DNA from: Nocardia cyriacigeorgica
Lineage (GTDB): Bacteria > Actinomycetota > Actinomycetes > Mycobacteriales > Mycobacteriaceae
Length of the DNA: 64,000 nt
NCBI RefSeq assembly: GCF_010858045.1
Contig: NZ_JAAGVC010000001.1
Coordinates: 192,061-256,060 of the forward strand
Direction: 5' to 3'
Positions 47,685-55,796 of the stretch are shown piece by piece. The notes beneath the pieces are model-generated. The model ran no database searches. It was not told the origin of the DNA and saw only the letters and a list, made by a program, of their open reading frames with translations. The first letter of the stretch is position 1; each line of letters starts with the position of its first letter. A program made the position numbers and the translations under genes.

Positions 47685-48179
47685 TCAGCCCGCGACCACC
47701 GGCGCGACGACCGCGTCGGTCAATCGGATCAGGTCGGCCGGTGCCAACTCGATCTCGAGTCCGCGCCGTCCGGCGCTGCACAGGATGCGTTCCCAGCGGG
47801 TCGCCGAGGCGTCCACGACGGTCGGCAGGGCCTTGCGCTGGCCCAGCGGTGAAATCCCGCCCAGCACATAGCCGGTGCTGCGCTCGGCCTTCGCCCGGTC
47901 GGCCATGGCGGCCTTGGGTGCGCCGAGTGCGGCGGCCGCCGCCTTCAGCGACAGGCTCCGCGGCACCGGCAGCACCGCGACGGCGAGCGATCCGGTCGAC
48001 AGTTCCAGCACCAGCGTCTTGAAGATCTGTCCTGGGTCCAGACCCAGCTCGGTCGCGAGCGCGTCGACCGCCTCGGTGCCGTAGGAGTCGGTGCGCGGGT
48101 CATGGGTGTAGGCGTGCACCCGATGCTCGGTCGCGGCCTGCACGAGGGTGCGGATCGCGGGGGTGGAGGCTCGTGCCAT
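47685..48179 (-). CDS. ybaK: Cys-tRNA(Pro)/aminoacyl-tRNA deacylase, YbaK type
   Basis: A 164-residue YbaK/ProX fold editing protein that removes mischarged cysteine from tRNA(Pro). PGQIFKTLVLE carries the conserved lysine, and GYVLGGISPLGQRKALPTVVD is the family hallmark. The ATG at 48179 lies 7 nt after TAGGGT on the minus strand, so the message is probably leaderless. It is divergent from sigH. Confidence 0.9.
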   Translation of the reverse strand: MARASTPAIRTLVQAATEHRVHAYTHDPRTDSYGTEAVDALATELGLDPGQIFKTLVLELSTGSLAVAVLPVPRSLSLKAAAAALGAPKAAMADRAKAERSTGYVLGGISPLGQRKALPTVVDASATRWERILCSAGRRGLEIELAPADLIRLTDAVVAPVVAG

Positions 48180-48186
48180 ACCGGTC

Positions 48187-48192
48187 ACCCTA
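48187..48192 (-). promoter_or_regulatory. -10 element of ybaK, leaderless
   Basis: Minus-strand TAGGGT, 7 nt, then the ATG. Confidence 0.5.
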
Positions 48193-48308
48193 AGTCGGCT
48201 GTCGAGCCGATTTCGCCGCCGAGTCCAACGGCCCGCTGGAAGCCGCTCGCGGCCTCGAACCCGGACCGCTACCGGATTCGACGCCGCCGGGACCGCTCGC
48301 ACGGACTC

Positions 48309-48336
48309 GGGAACACCGTGAGTGGTTCCTCTGTTG
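48309..48336 (+). promoter_or_regulatory. SigH/SigR-type promoter upstream of sigH
   Basis: GGGAAC (48309-48314), an 18-nt spacer and GTTG (48333-48336) match the GGAAY-N18-GTT consensus recognised by the SigH/SigR group, implying positive autoregulation. The gap 48180-48548 contains otherwise only possible N-terminal extensions of sigH. Confidence 0.7.
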
Positions 48337-48548
48337 CATGCGGTAACAGCGATCGCGCGTGATTCCCGGCGGAGTGCGTGACGGCTCGCATTCCGTCGCC
48401 GCGCAGGTCCGGCGCAGTCCATGAAGGAGGAGCGTTGCCCGTTCTGGTCGAAGAACGCCCGGTATGGACCGAGGTCCCGCAAGCTCGGTTCCCGGCGGAA
48501 ACACTGGTGCCGGTAGATTTGGCGGAGACGCCGATCGAAGGGACACCT

Positions 48549-49202
48549 GTGACGAGCGACGAAGACGTGGCGGAGGATCCGACCGCGCTGGCTCAGCGGT
48601 TCGAGCGCGACGCGCTCCCGCTGCTCGACCAGCTCTACGGCGCCGCGCTGCGTATGACCAGGAACCCGGCCGACGCCGAGGACCTGGTGCAGGAGACCTA
48701 CGTCAAGGCCTACCAGGGCTTCAAGTCCTTCAAGGAGGGCACCAACCTGCGTGCCTGGCTGTACCGGATCCTGACCAACACCTACATCAACTCCTACCGC
48801 AAGAAGCAGCGTCAGCCCGCGCAGTACCCGACCGACGAGATCACCGACTGGCAGCTGGCCGCGACCGCCGAGCACACCTCGACCGGGCTGCGTTCGGCCG
48901 AGGTGGAGGCGCTGGACGCGCTGCCCGACGACGACATCAAGGCCGCGTTGCAGGAGCTGCCGGAGGAATTCCGGATGGCGGTGTACTACGCCGATGTCGA
49001 AGGCTTCCCGTACAAGGAGATCGCCGACATCATGGGCACGCCTATCGGTACGGTGATGTCCCGGCTGCATCGCGGCCGTAAGCAACTGAAGGGTTTGCTC
49101 GCCGACGTGGCGCGCGAACGTGGATTCAACCGCGCCGGGGGCACGTCAGACGATACGTCCGCGTCCACCGCGGACACGGTGCGCCAGGAGGTCAAGCAGT
49201 GA
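48549..49202 (+). CDS. sigH: ECF sigma factor SigH (SigR type)
   Basis: A 217-residue sigma factor of the oxidative/disulfide stress response. Region 2 runs [27 protein letters not shown] onward and region 4 is [20 protein letters not shown] through [19 protein letters not shown]. The GTG at 48549 has AAGGGA 5 nt upstream and gives the usual mycobacterial length. Two longer in-frame forms are possible: a TTG at 48435 after a very strong AAGGAGGAG, and a GTG at 48378. In Streptomyces the related SigR also exists as a longer, unstable isoform. The stop overlaps rshA by GTGA. Confidence 0.93.
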   Translation: MTSDEDVAEDPTALAQRFERDALPLLDQLYGAALRMTRNPADAEDLVQETYVKAYQGFKSFKEGTNLRAWLYRILTNTYINSYRKKQRQPAQYPTDEITDWQLAATAEHTSTGLRSAEVEALDALPDDDIKAALQELPEEFRMAVYYADVEGFPYKEIADIMGTPIGTVMSRLHRGRKQLKGLLADVARERGFNRAGGTSDDTSASTADTVRQEVKQ

Positions 49203-49498
49203 GCGCCGAGCACGATCCCGACATGGAGCTCGACTGCACGGCGGTACTCGCCGATGTGTGGCTGATGCTCGACGGTGAATGCGACGACTCGACCCGTGCG
49301 CGGCTACAGCACCATATGGATCACTGCGCGCCGTGCATCGAGGCCTACGGCATCGAGGAGAAGCTCAAGGGCCTGCTCAGCCGCAAATGCGGCGGCGACC
49401 GCGCGCCCGATTCGCTGCGCGAGCGGTTGACCGTGGAGATCCGCCGGTCGGTGACGATGCGCCAGGAGACCACCCGCATCGAGTCCGCGGAGTCCTGA
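49199..49498 (+). CDS. rshA: anti-sigma factor RshA (ZAS, mycothiol-linked)
   Basis: A 99-residue zinc-binding anti-sigma factor that holds SigH until disulfide stress releases it. The core HxxxCxxC appears as HHMDHCAPC with His39, Cys43 and Cys46; the fourth ligand is probably one of the upstream Cys/His residues. A C-terminal tail ends with acidic and Thr residues that could be phosphorylated. The start is the GTG in GTGA shared with sigH. Confidence 0.92.
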   Translation: MSAEHDPDMELDCTAVLADVWLMLDGECDDSTRARLQHHMDHCAPCIEAYGIEEKLKGLLSRKCGGDRAPDSLRERLTVEIRRSVTMRQETTRIESAES

Positions 49499-49521
49499 GC
49501 GGGTCCGGCACCCGGAAAACG

Positions 49522-49566
49522 AACGAGCGGCACGTCCTTCCGTCAGGAAGTGACGTGCCGCTCGTT
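49522..49566 (+). terminator. sigH-rshA terminator
   Basis: AACGAGCGGCACGTC (49522-49536) pairs perfectly with 49552-49566, a nested small hairpin lies in the loop, and TTTTTC follows, making a classic intrinsic terminator. Confidence 0.85.
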
Positions 49567-49594
49567 TTTCGGTCGAAGACCGAGCGAACGCGCG

Positions 49595-49669
49595 TCAGGC
49601 GTTCGGACGCTTGCCATGGTTGGCGGCGTTGCCCTTGCGGCTGCGCTTCTTACGGCCACGTTTACCCAT
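49595..49669 (-). CDS. ribosomal protein bL37, 24 residues
   Basis: A 24-residue, extremely basic peptide, MGKRGRKKRSRKGNAANHG then KRPNA, which matches the actinobacterial large-subunit protein bL37 known from mycobacterial ribosome structures. The ATG at 49669 follows GGGAG by about 6 nt. It lies downstream of and opposite to sigH-rshA, the same place as in mycobacteria. It is short enough to be missed by gene callers. Confidence 0.85.
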   Translation of the reverse strand: MGKRGRKKRSRKGNAANHGKRPNA

Positions 49670-49679
49670 CGGTAGCTCC

Positions 49680-49773
49680 CGGATCACCCCCGCCTGCGCG
49701 GGGAACTCGTCGATAATTGGGACAGTCTCCCCGCATGCGCGGGCAAAGACGAATCCTCCCCGCCGGTGCGGGG
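49680..49773. repeat. three CRISPR-repeat-like hairpins
   Basis: CCCCGC-N4-GCGGGG occurs at 49688-49703 and 49758-49773, and CCCGC-N4-GCGGG at 49730-49743. The first, with flanks GGATCA and AAC, resembles actinobacterial type I-E CRISPR repeats. Spacing is 41 and 29 nt, not the 61 of a true array, and no cas genes are present. They may be a decayed array or REP-like hairpins. Confidence 0.55.
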
Positions 49774-49918
49774 CCCGTGCCAATCTACCGCACACTCCGG
49801 CGGCGCCGACCGGGGGATTCCTCGGCGAAGGCGGTGGCCGGGAGTGTGATTGGCTATATCGTCAGCGGGACCTGCCGCCCACGGCGGTGACCCATACAAC
49901 AGAGGCGAACGGGGTGTC

Positions 49919-50134
49919 ATGGCTGAGGAAGTACGTGCGGAGATGGTCTCGACCGTGCTGACGGTGGAGGTCGCCGTCGGTGACCGGGTGACCCACGACC
50001 AGACTCTGGTGCTGCTCGAGTCGATGAAGATGGAGATTCCGGTGATCACCGAGGTCGGTGGCGAGGTCACCTCGATCGCGGTCACCCCCGGTCAGGTACT
50101 GCAGCAGGGCGATCTGATCGCCGTCATCTCCTGA
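49919..50134 (+). CDS. biotinyl/lipoyl carrier protein, TB7.3-like
   Basis: A 71-residue biotin/lipoyl-attachment domain with the biotinylation motif ESMKMEI, Lys37 being the modified residue. It is a single hammerhead fold without other domains, the same length as mycobacterial TB7.3. It probably serves an acyl-CoA carboxylase encoded elsewhere, but the partner is not known. The ATG at 49919 is chosen over an upstream in-frame start that would add a non-conserved leader. Confidence 0.93.
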   Translation: MAEEVRAEMVSTVLTVEVAVGDRVTHDQTLVLLESMKMEIPVITEVGGEVTSIAVTPGQVLQQGDLIAVIS

Positions 50135-50165
50135 GCGCGGGCGGAATCGAAGCGACTGATCGATC

Positions 50166-51680
50166 ATGGCGACACTGAGCGAGCTGCTGGCCGAACACAC
50201 CGATCTACCCGGCGTCGCGGTGGATCATCTGCAGCGGGTGGTGGGGGATTGGCAGCTGCTCGCGGATCTGTCCTTCGCTGATCTGCTGCTGTGGGTGGGT
50301 GCTGGACCCGTCACCGACGGAGCCGACATCGTGTGCGTGGCGCAGTGCAGGCCCACCACCGCGCCCACCGTGCACTACGAGGATCTCGTCGGCACCCAGG
50401 CGCTGCGGACCGAGCATCCGCAGGTGTTCGAGGCCCTGACCACCGGCCGGATCGTGCGCACCGACGGCGAGGCCGACGCCAAGGGCGTCTACCACCCGCA
50501 TCCGGTGGACGCCATCCGTGAAGCCATCCCGGTGCGCTGCGGCGACGATGTGATCGCGGTCTTGAGCCGCGACACCGACCTGCAGCGTTCCAAGGTGCGC
50601 AGCACCCTGGAGATCGCCTATGTGGCGTGTGCCGACGATCTGTGCCAGATGATCGCCGACGGCACCTTCCCGACCACCGAGGATCGTGCGGCCACCCATT
50701 CCAGCCCGCGCGCCGGCGACGGGTTCATCCGGCTCGATACCGAGGGCATCGTCACCTACGCCAGCCCCAACGCGCTCTCGGCCTATCACCGGATGGGCCT
50801 GCAGGCCGATCTGGCCGGCCAGGATCTGGCCGTCACCACGCGTTCACTGATCACCGATCCGTTCGATGCGCAAGAAGTGGTCGGCGATATCCAGGCCGCG
50901 CTGGCCGGGCGGACCGGGCGCCGGATGGAGGTCGAGGCCAGAGGCGCGACAGTGCTGTTGCGCACCCTGGTGCTGCGTCCGCACGGGCAGCTGGCCGGTG
51001 CCGCGGTGCTGGTGCGCGACGTCACCGAGGTCAAGCGCCGCGACCGTGCGCTGCTGAGCAAGGACGCCACCATCCGGGAGATCCACCACCGGGTGAAGAA
51101 CAACCTGCAGACTGTGGCCGCACTGCTGCGGTTGCAGGCCCGCCGCACCGAGAACGAGGAGGCGCAGGTCGCGCTGACCGAATCGGTCCGCCGCGTCACC
51201 TCCATCGCCTCGGTGCACGAGATGCTGTCGATGTCGGTCGATGAAGAGGTCGATCTCGACGAGGTGGTGGACCGGCTGCTGCCGATCATGGCCGACGTCG
51301 CGACCGTGCACACCGCGCGGATCAAGGTGCGCCGGGCGGGTTCGCTCGGTGTGTTCTCCGCCGAACGGGCGACACCGTTGGTGATGGTGCTGACCGAGCT
51401 GGTGCAGAACGCCATCGAGCATGCCTTCGATGCCGGCGAGAACGGTACCGTGACGATTCGTTCGGAGCGTTCGGCGCGCTGGCTCGACGTCATCATCAGC
51501 GACGACGGCCGCGGCCTTCCGCCCGGTTTCAGCCTGGAATCCTCCGATCGCCTCGGCCTGCAGATCGTGCGGACGCTGGTGACGGCCGAACTCGGCGGTT
51601 CCATCGGCCTGCACCCGGGCGCCGATATCGGCACCGACGCGGTGCTGCGGGTTCCGCTCGGTCGGCGTTCGGGCCGCTGA
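50166..51680 (+). CDS. pdtaS: sensor histidine kinase PdtaS
   Basis: A 504-residue soluble kinase. A GAF-like domain (about 1-180) and a PAS domain (about 185-290) precede the HisKA_2 segment REIHHRVKNNLQTVAALLRLQ with His307/308 as phosphoacceptor, and an HATPase follows (LTELVQNAIEHAFD, DDGRGLPPGF). There is no membrane helix. Its partner is the ANTAR antiterminator PdtaR, not in this window. The ATG at 50166 follows the carrier gene by 31 nt. Confidence 0.92.
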   Translation: MATLSELLAEHTDLPGVAVDHLQRVVGDWQLLADLSFADLLLWVGAGPVTDGADIVCVAQCRPTTAPTVHYEDLVGTQALRTEHPQVFEALTTGRIVRTDGEADAKGVYHPHPVDAIREAIPVRCGDDVIAVLSRDTDLQRSKVRSTLEIAYVACADDLCQMIADGTFPTTEDRAATHSSPRAGDGFIRLDTEGIVTYASPNALSAYHRMGLQADLAGQDLAVTTRSLITDPFDAQEVVGDIQAALAGRTGRRMEVEARGATVLLRTLVLRPHGQLAGAAVLVRDVTEVKRRDRALLSKDATIREIHHRVKNNLQTVAALLRLQARRTENEEAQVALTESVRRVTSIASVHEMLSMSVDEEVDLDEVVDRLLPIMADVATVHTARIKVRRAGSLGVFSAERATPLVMVLTELVQNAIEHAFDAGENGTVTIRSERSARWLDVIISDDGRGLPPGFSLESSDRLGLQIVRTLVTAELGGSIGLHPGADIGTDAVLRVPLGRRSGR

Positions 51681-51793
51681 ACCATCGGCCTGCCCAGCCG
51701 CGGAAAACGACTGGTCAAGCCCCGTTTTCGAGCGAAGCGAGAGCGAGCCCCCAGAGTTCGCGGCCCGTGTCGGGCGGCGTGAAAAATAACAGA

Positions 51794-51819
51794 GCCCGGC
51801 ACCTCAGCGGGTGCCGGGC
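51794..51819 (-). terminator. whiB1 terminator
   Basis: GCCCGGCACC (51794-51803) pairs with GGTGCCGGGC (51810-51819). On the minus strand the stem is followed by TCTGTTATTTTTC, a U-tract, so it ends whiB1. Confidence 0.8.
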
Positions 51820-51871
51820 CGAATGCGATTCGGGTCCGGGCTGGGGCCCGAATCGCTCGTCTGACCGAGGG

Positions 51872-52126
51872 TCAGACGACCGTGCGGGTGCGGGTGCGCG
51901 CGTTGCGGCGTTTGAGCGCCCGACGCTCGTCCTCGCTCATGCCTCCCCACACACCGGCATCCTGTCCGGACTTCAGGGCCCACGACAGGCAGTCGGCGGT
52001 TACCGGGCAACGAGCGCAGACCAGCTTGGCATCGGCAATCTGCGCGAGCGCCGGACCACTGTTACCCACCGGGAAGAACAGTTCGGGGTCCTCGTCGCGA
52101 CAGATGGCCTTGTGGCGCCAGTCCAT
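51872..52126 (-). CDS. whiB1: WhiB1 iron-sulfur regulator
   Basis: An 84-residue WhiB1 protein with cluster ligands Cys9, Cys37, Cys40 and Cys46, the turn GVWGG at 58-62 and the basic tail RRALKRRNARTRTRT. In mycobacteria WhiB1 is essential, senses nitric oxide and binds the major sigma factor. The ATG at 52126 follows AAAGGAGCAGAGG. A CRP-like site lies about 90 nt upstream. Confidence 0.95.
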   Translation of the reverse strand: MDWRHKAICRDEDPELFFPVGNSGPALAQIADAKLVCARCPVTADCLSWALKSGQDAGVWGGMSEDERRALKRRNARTRTRTVV

Positions 52127-52215
52127 TCCTCTGCTCCTTTACTGGGCGCCACAAATGGCGCCGATGGTTTGTGGATCGTTCACTTGTGCGACCTGAATGT
52201 TTCCGCACGGTTGCT

Positions 52216-52231
52216 TGTGAATGCTTTCACG
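52216..52231. promoter_or_regulatory. CRP-like site upstream of whiB1
   Basis: TGTGA-ATGCTT-TCACG matches the CRP/Cmr consensus TGTGA-N6-TCACA at nine of ten positions, 90-105 nt before the whiB1 start. whiB1 is a known CRP target in M. tuberculosis. The gap 52127-52376 has no gene. Confidence 0.6.
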
Positions 52232-52376
52232 AACACCGTAGATGTCAATAGGTATCCGGTGCACCGTGGGGAAGCTCACGCTCTGAAGGTCCCGCATGGG
52301 GAGCCTGCCCGGTCCTTTGTACTCGCTCCGCGGAGTTTTCGCAGCACAACGGCGATGTTTTTCACCTCGGCGAGTC

Positions 52377-53321
52377 TCACGACGGGCGCGGCGCGACGAC
52401 TTCCAGCACGTCGGGGACCGCGGTGAAATCCACCACGTTGCGTTTGCCGATGAAGTCGCCATCGATTTGCAGGCCGATCTCCTGATCGGTCTCGATTCGC
52501 ACCGACGCCACGTCGTCTTCGCGAAACAATTTGCGTGACTTCGGGTTTCCGTTCGGTGCCAGAAGTTGGCCGGCGACCCGCAAAGTCGGCAGCAAAGCCA
52601 TCGATCGCATGGCGAACACGCCGAGCCCGGATTCGAAGGCGGTGCCCGGGTTGGTGCGCACGGGGGTGGCGTTCAGGTAGGTCCACGGACTGGTGTTGGT
52701 CACGAAGGCGTAATGCACGCCCTCGACCGGGTCGTGTCCGGGAACGATGACGGTGGCCTCGGGCTTGTGCCGTTTGGCCCGGAAGAACTGGCGCACCGTG
52801 GTCGCCAGATAGCGCACCGGAGTGGCGGCTTTTCCGTTCGCGCGGCTGGCGTCGATGGCCTCGCACACGTCGGCGTCCAGGCCGACGCCCGCGCTGAAGC
52901 AGAACCAGCGATCGTCGGCGATGCCGAGCCCGATGCGGCGGTCGTCGTTCACCGACAGCAGGTCGATCAGCTGGTTGGTGGCCGCGACCGGATCGGGTTT
53001 CAGGCCGAGAGCACGCGCGAAGACGTTGGCCGAGCCGCCGGGGATCACGCCGAGCCGCGGCCGCCACGCCTGGCCGTCGTCCACCTGGGGCAGCGGCAGG
53101 AACCCGTTGATCGTCTCGTTGACGGTGCCGTCGCCGCCGTGCACGACGATGAGATCCATCTCATTGGTCGCCGCCCACTGGGCGAGCTCGGCGGCATGGC
53201 CCCGATGCTGGGTATGGGCGACGGTCAATTGCGTCCGGCTCTCCAGTGCATGGGCCAGCAGGTCCCTGGTGGCCGCGGTGGTAGAGGTGGCATTCGGATT
53301 CACGATCAACAACGTCCGCAC
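52377..53321 (-). CDS. diacylglycerol/lipid kinase family protein
   Basis: A 314-residue member of the DAGK catalytic family. The nucleotide-binding loop is VVHGGDGTVNETING, followed by LGVIPGGSANVFARALGL. The C-terminal half has the usual beta sandwich ending LQIDGDFIGKRNVVDF. It may phosphorylate diacylglycerol, a sphingoid base or a phosphoinositide-type lipid, which cannot be told from sequence. The GTG at 53321 lies 6 nt after TAAGGT, so it is probably leaderless. It lies upstream of whiB1 on the same strand. Confidence 0.88.
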   Translation of the reverse strand: MRTLLIVNPNATSTTAATRDLLAHALESRTQLTVAHTQHRGHAAELAQWAATNEMDLIVVHGGDGTVNETINGFLPLPQVDDGQAWRPRLGVIPGGSANVFARALGLKPDPVAATNQLIDLLSVNDDRRIGLGIADDRWFCFSAGVGLDADVCEAIDASRANGKAATPVRYLATTVRQFFRAKRHKPEATVIVPGHDPVEGVHYAFVTNTSPWTYLNATPVRTNPGTAFESGLGVFAMRSMALLPTLRVAGQLLAPNGNPKSRKLFREDDVASVRIETDQEIGLQIDGDFIGKRNVVDFTAVPDVLEVVAPRPS

Positions 53322-53327
53322 CTACGC

Positions 53328-53333
53328 ACCTTA
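53328..53333 (-). promoter_or_regulatory. -10 element of the lipid kinase gene
   Basis: Minus-strand TAAGGT, 6 nt, then the GTG at 53321. Confidence 0.4.
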
Positions 53334-53385
53334 ATTCAGTCGGGTTACCGGTTCGGCCGATGCCACGGTCGTCGGGCCCGCGACC

Positions 53386-53391
53386 TACCCT
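53386..53391 (+). promoter_or_regulatory. -10 element of the membrane protein gene
   Basis: TACCCT lies 6 nt before the GTG at 53398, another leaderless arrangement, back to back with the preceding promoter. Confidence 0.45.
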
Positions 53392-53397
53392 GGTCGG

Positions 53398-53814
53398 GTG
53401 GCTGAGCGAGATGACGTCGGAACGGTGCCGGGCACGGTGCGTGGCGCCGGTGGGCTGGTGGCCTTGGAGGGCGCCGTCGCGGTGACGGTAGCGATCGTGC
53501 TGGTGGTGCGAGGTCTGCTCGGCCACGATCAGAGCCAGGCCAGCGGATACGGCACGGCCGCGTGGTTCGTGATCCTCGGCGGTGCGGTGCTGGCGGCGGG
53601 GATCGGCCTGCTGCTCGGCCAGCGCTGGGGCCGTGCCATCGCGGTGATCGCGCAGTTGTTGCTGTTGCCGGTGGTGTGGTCGTTGCTGACCGATTCCCAT
53701 CAGCCGTTCTACGGCGCCCTGCTCGGCGTGGTGGTGGTCGGGGCGTTGGTGTTGTTGTTCACACCGGCCACCAGTCGCTGGATGGCCCGCGAGTACGGCA
53801 TCGATCCGGACTGA
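53398..53814 (+). CDS. small integral membrane protein
   Basis: A 138-residue protein with four hydrophobic segments (about 20-40, 55-73, 82-98 and 107-124) and a short acidic tail ending YGIDPD. It belongs to a group of short, uncharacterised actinobacterial membrane proteins; in mycobacteria a similar gene lies between the lipid kinase and downstream genes. It is convergent with nfi. Confidence 0.75.
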   Translation: MAERDDVGTVPGTVRGAGGLVALEGAVAVTVAIVLVVRGLLGHDQSQASGYGTAAWFVILGGAVLAAGIGLLLGQRWGRAIAVIAQLLLLPVVWSLLTDSHQPFYGALLGVVVVGALVLLFTPATSRWMAREYGIDPD

Positions 53815-53841
53815 CGCCGCCGAACCGCCCGTCACTTCGGT

Positions 53842-54522
53842 TCAGCGTGTGGTCGCTTCTTTCAGCGCCTGACGGCACAGGTGATCGGCGCGCCGGGTGG
53901 TCTCCGGCAGCCGGTACTTCGGCGTCAGCGCGAGCACCTGGGCACAGGCGGTGTCCAGGTCGATGAGGTGGCCGACCGAGACGAACACCGGCTTCACCCC
54001 GGCGCGGGTGCGCAGCGCCCGGCCGACGACCTCGCCGTCGATGGTGATGTCGGCCTGTGCGCCGCGTTCGGGGCCGGGCTCGCCGCATTCACCCCAGGCC
54101 GATTTGGCGACGCCGATGGTCGGCAGCCCGGTGACCACGCCGACATGGCAGGCGAAACCGAACCGGCGCGGATGAGCAAGGCCCTGGGCATCGCAGACCA
54201 GTAGGTCGGGCGCGTCGGTGAGCCGTTGCAGGGCGGTGACCGTGGTGGGCATTTCGCGGAACGAGAGCAGCCCGGGGATGTAGGGAAATGTGGTGGTTCC
54301 GTAGGCCACGGTGGTGTCGACGGTCTCCAGGGTCTGCGCGTCCACGACGACGATGGCCGCGGCGACGGTGCCATCGTGGTGATAGGCGGAGTCGAGCCCG
54401 GCAATGGTGCGAAAGCGCGGTGGCCGCGGATTCTCGGCGCGCACCAGCGGACGCAGCTCATCCTGCATCGCCATCGCCTCGGTTTCCGAGGCCGGCCAGC
54501 GGTCCGGCAGCGACAGCCACAT
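53842..54522 (-). CDS. nfi: endonuclease V
   Basis: A 226-residue endonuclease V that cuts DNA next to deaminated bases such as hypoxanthine. AGLDSAYHHDG supplies the first catalytic aspartate, YIPGLLSFREMP the glutamate, and CDAQGLAHPRRFG the second aspartate; VGVAKSAWGE follows, as usual. The ATG at 54522 overlaps the GNAT stop (TGATG), so the last gene of a three-gene operon is coupled. Confidence 0.93.
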   Translation of the reverse strand: MWLSLPDRWPASETEAMAMQDELRPLVRAENPRPPRFRTIAGLDSAYHHDGTVAAAIVVVDAQTLETVDTTVAYGTTTFPYIPGLLSFREMPTTVTALQRLTDAPDLLVCDAQGLAHPRRFGFACHVGVVTGLPTIGVAKSAWGECGEPGPERGAQADITIDGEVVGRALRTRAGVKPVFVSVGHLIDLDTACAQVLALTPKYRLPETTRRADHLCRQALKEATTR

Positions 54523-55007
54523 CAGCGATCTCCGGCCAGGGCCGCCAGCGCCTTACCGGACAACCGGTAGCCCACCCAGTCGTCCTGTACGTCCGCGCCA
54601 AGGGACTCGTAGAAGTCGATGGACGGGGTGTTCCAGGTGAGCACCGACCAGCAGACCCGGCTGTATCCGTTGCGCACCGCCTCCTCGGCCAGCGCCGCGA
54701 TGAGCGCCTTACCGAGCCCGGTGCCGCGCGCCTGCGGCTTGACGAACAGATCCTCCAGGTAGATGCCGTGCACGCCGTCCCAGGTGGAGTAGTTCAGGAA
54801 CCAGATGGCACAGCCGGCCACTTCCTCGCCAACGGTGGCGACATGGGCGAACAGCGCGGGCGCGGGCCCGAACAGGGCGGTGTGCAGTTGTTCGGCGGTG
54901 AGGGTGCACTCGTGCCCGGCCTTCTCGTATTCGGCCAGGTCGTAGACCAGCTCGACCAGGGCGGGCACATCCTCGGGGACCGCGCGGCGGATGGCGGTGC
55001 CGGTCAT
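54522..55007 (-). CDS. GNAT family N-acetyltransferase
   Basis: A 161-residue single-domain acetyltransferase. Acetyl-CoA motif A is LEDLFVKPQARGTGLGKALI, with the Q/RxxGxG/A loop as ARGTGLG, and the C-terminal motif B includes WNTPSIDFYESLGA. It resembles spermidine/diamine acetyltransferases in length and motif spacing, but the substrate is unassigned. It is coupled on both sides: ATGA with the phosphatase gene and TGATG with nfi. Confidence 0.9.
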   Translation of the reverse strand: MTGTAIRRAVPEDVPALVELVYDLAEYEKAGHECTLTAEQLHTALFGPAPALFAHVATVGEEVAGCAIWFLNYSTWDGVHGIYLEDLFVKPQARGTGLGKALIAALAEEAVRNGYSRVCWSVLTWNTPSIDFYESLGADVQDDWVGYRLSGKALAALAGDR

Positions 55008-55621
55008 CGGGAGAGCTCCTCGGCCGGGACGAGGTTGTGGCCGCGGACGGTGCGTGCGCCGTGGTCGTAGCCGAGCACGCTGATCGCGCCGGTCGTCATG
55101 GCGAACCGGCGGCCCTCCCGGATATCGAACTCGCACCAGCGGGCGATGAGCACGCGGGAGAAATGCCCGTGTCCGACCAGCACCACATCGCGTTCGGCCA
55201 GCTGCCCGGTGGCGGTGGCCAGGACCCGGTCGGCGCGGGCGCACACCTGCTCGGCGGATTCCCCGCCGGGCACCGGGTGGGTCCAGACGGTCCAGCCGGG
55301 CACCGTTTCCCGGATCTCGGTGGTGGTGCGGCCCTCGTAGTCGCCGTAATCCCATTCGGCCAGGTCGGCGTCGACGACGGCCGATGCGAGGCCAGCCAGC
55401 TCCGCGGTGCGCGCCGCGCGCAGACGCGGACTGGTGTACACGGCCGGGGTGCGCAGTTTCAGGTCCGTGAGCAGCTGTCCGGCCGCGCGGGCCTGCTGTT
55501 CGCCACGCTCGGTGAGCGGCAGATCGGTGGTGCTGGTGTGCTTGCGTTGCGCGGACCAGGTGGTCTCACCGTGGCGCAGGACTATCAGCCGGGCATGCTC
55601 GAGTTCGGACATGTGATCCAT
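55004..55621 (-). CDS. histidine phosphatase family protein (phosphoglycerate mutase-like)
   Basis: A 205-residue histidine phosphatase. The RHGE signature is LIVLRHGETTWSAQRKH near residues 13-29, and the second catalytic histidine is in VVLVGHGHFSRVLIARW. The broad acid phosphatase branch is likely rather than true glycolytic phosphoglycerate mutase. Three clustered ATGs (55624, 55621 and 55612) are possible starts; 55621 has the best spacing from GGTGG. It is the first gene of a three-gene coupled operon ending in nfi. Confidence 0.88.
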   Translation of the reverse strand: MDHMSELEHARLIVLRHGETTWSAQRKHTSTTDLPLTERGEQQARAAGQLLTDLKLRTPAVYTSPRLRAARTAELAGLASAVVDADLAEWDYGDYEGRTTTEIRETVPGWTVWTHPVPGGESAEQVCARADRVLATATGQLAERDVVLVGHGHFSRVLIARWCEFDIREGRRFAMTTGAISVLGYDHGARTVRGHNLVPAEELSR

Positions 55622-55796
55622 CATGAGCCACCGTGCTCGCGCCGGGGAGGTTCGCCTGCGGAGCATGGCGGTATCGCTCGGCCCACGCGGCCGCCGTGCC
55701 CGGCCGATGCCGGCCCGTCGGCGGACGGGCCGGGTGCACCGGTGGCTGCTGTGCGCATGATGGTGAGTGTGCCATCGGGCACCGACAGAAACGGGT

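Noticed and set aside
49680..49773. Genuine CRISPR array
   Set aside because: Only three imperfect units, irregular spacing, no spacers of equal length, no leader and no cas genes.
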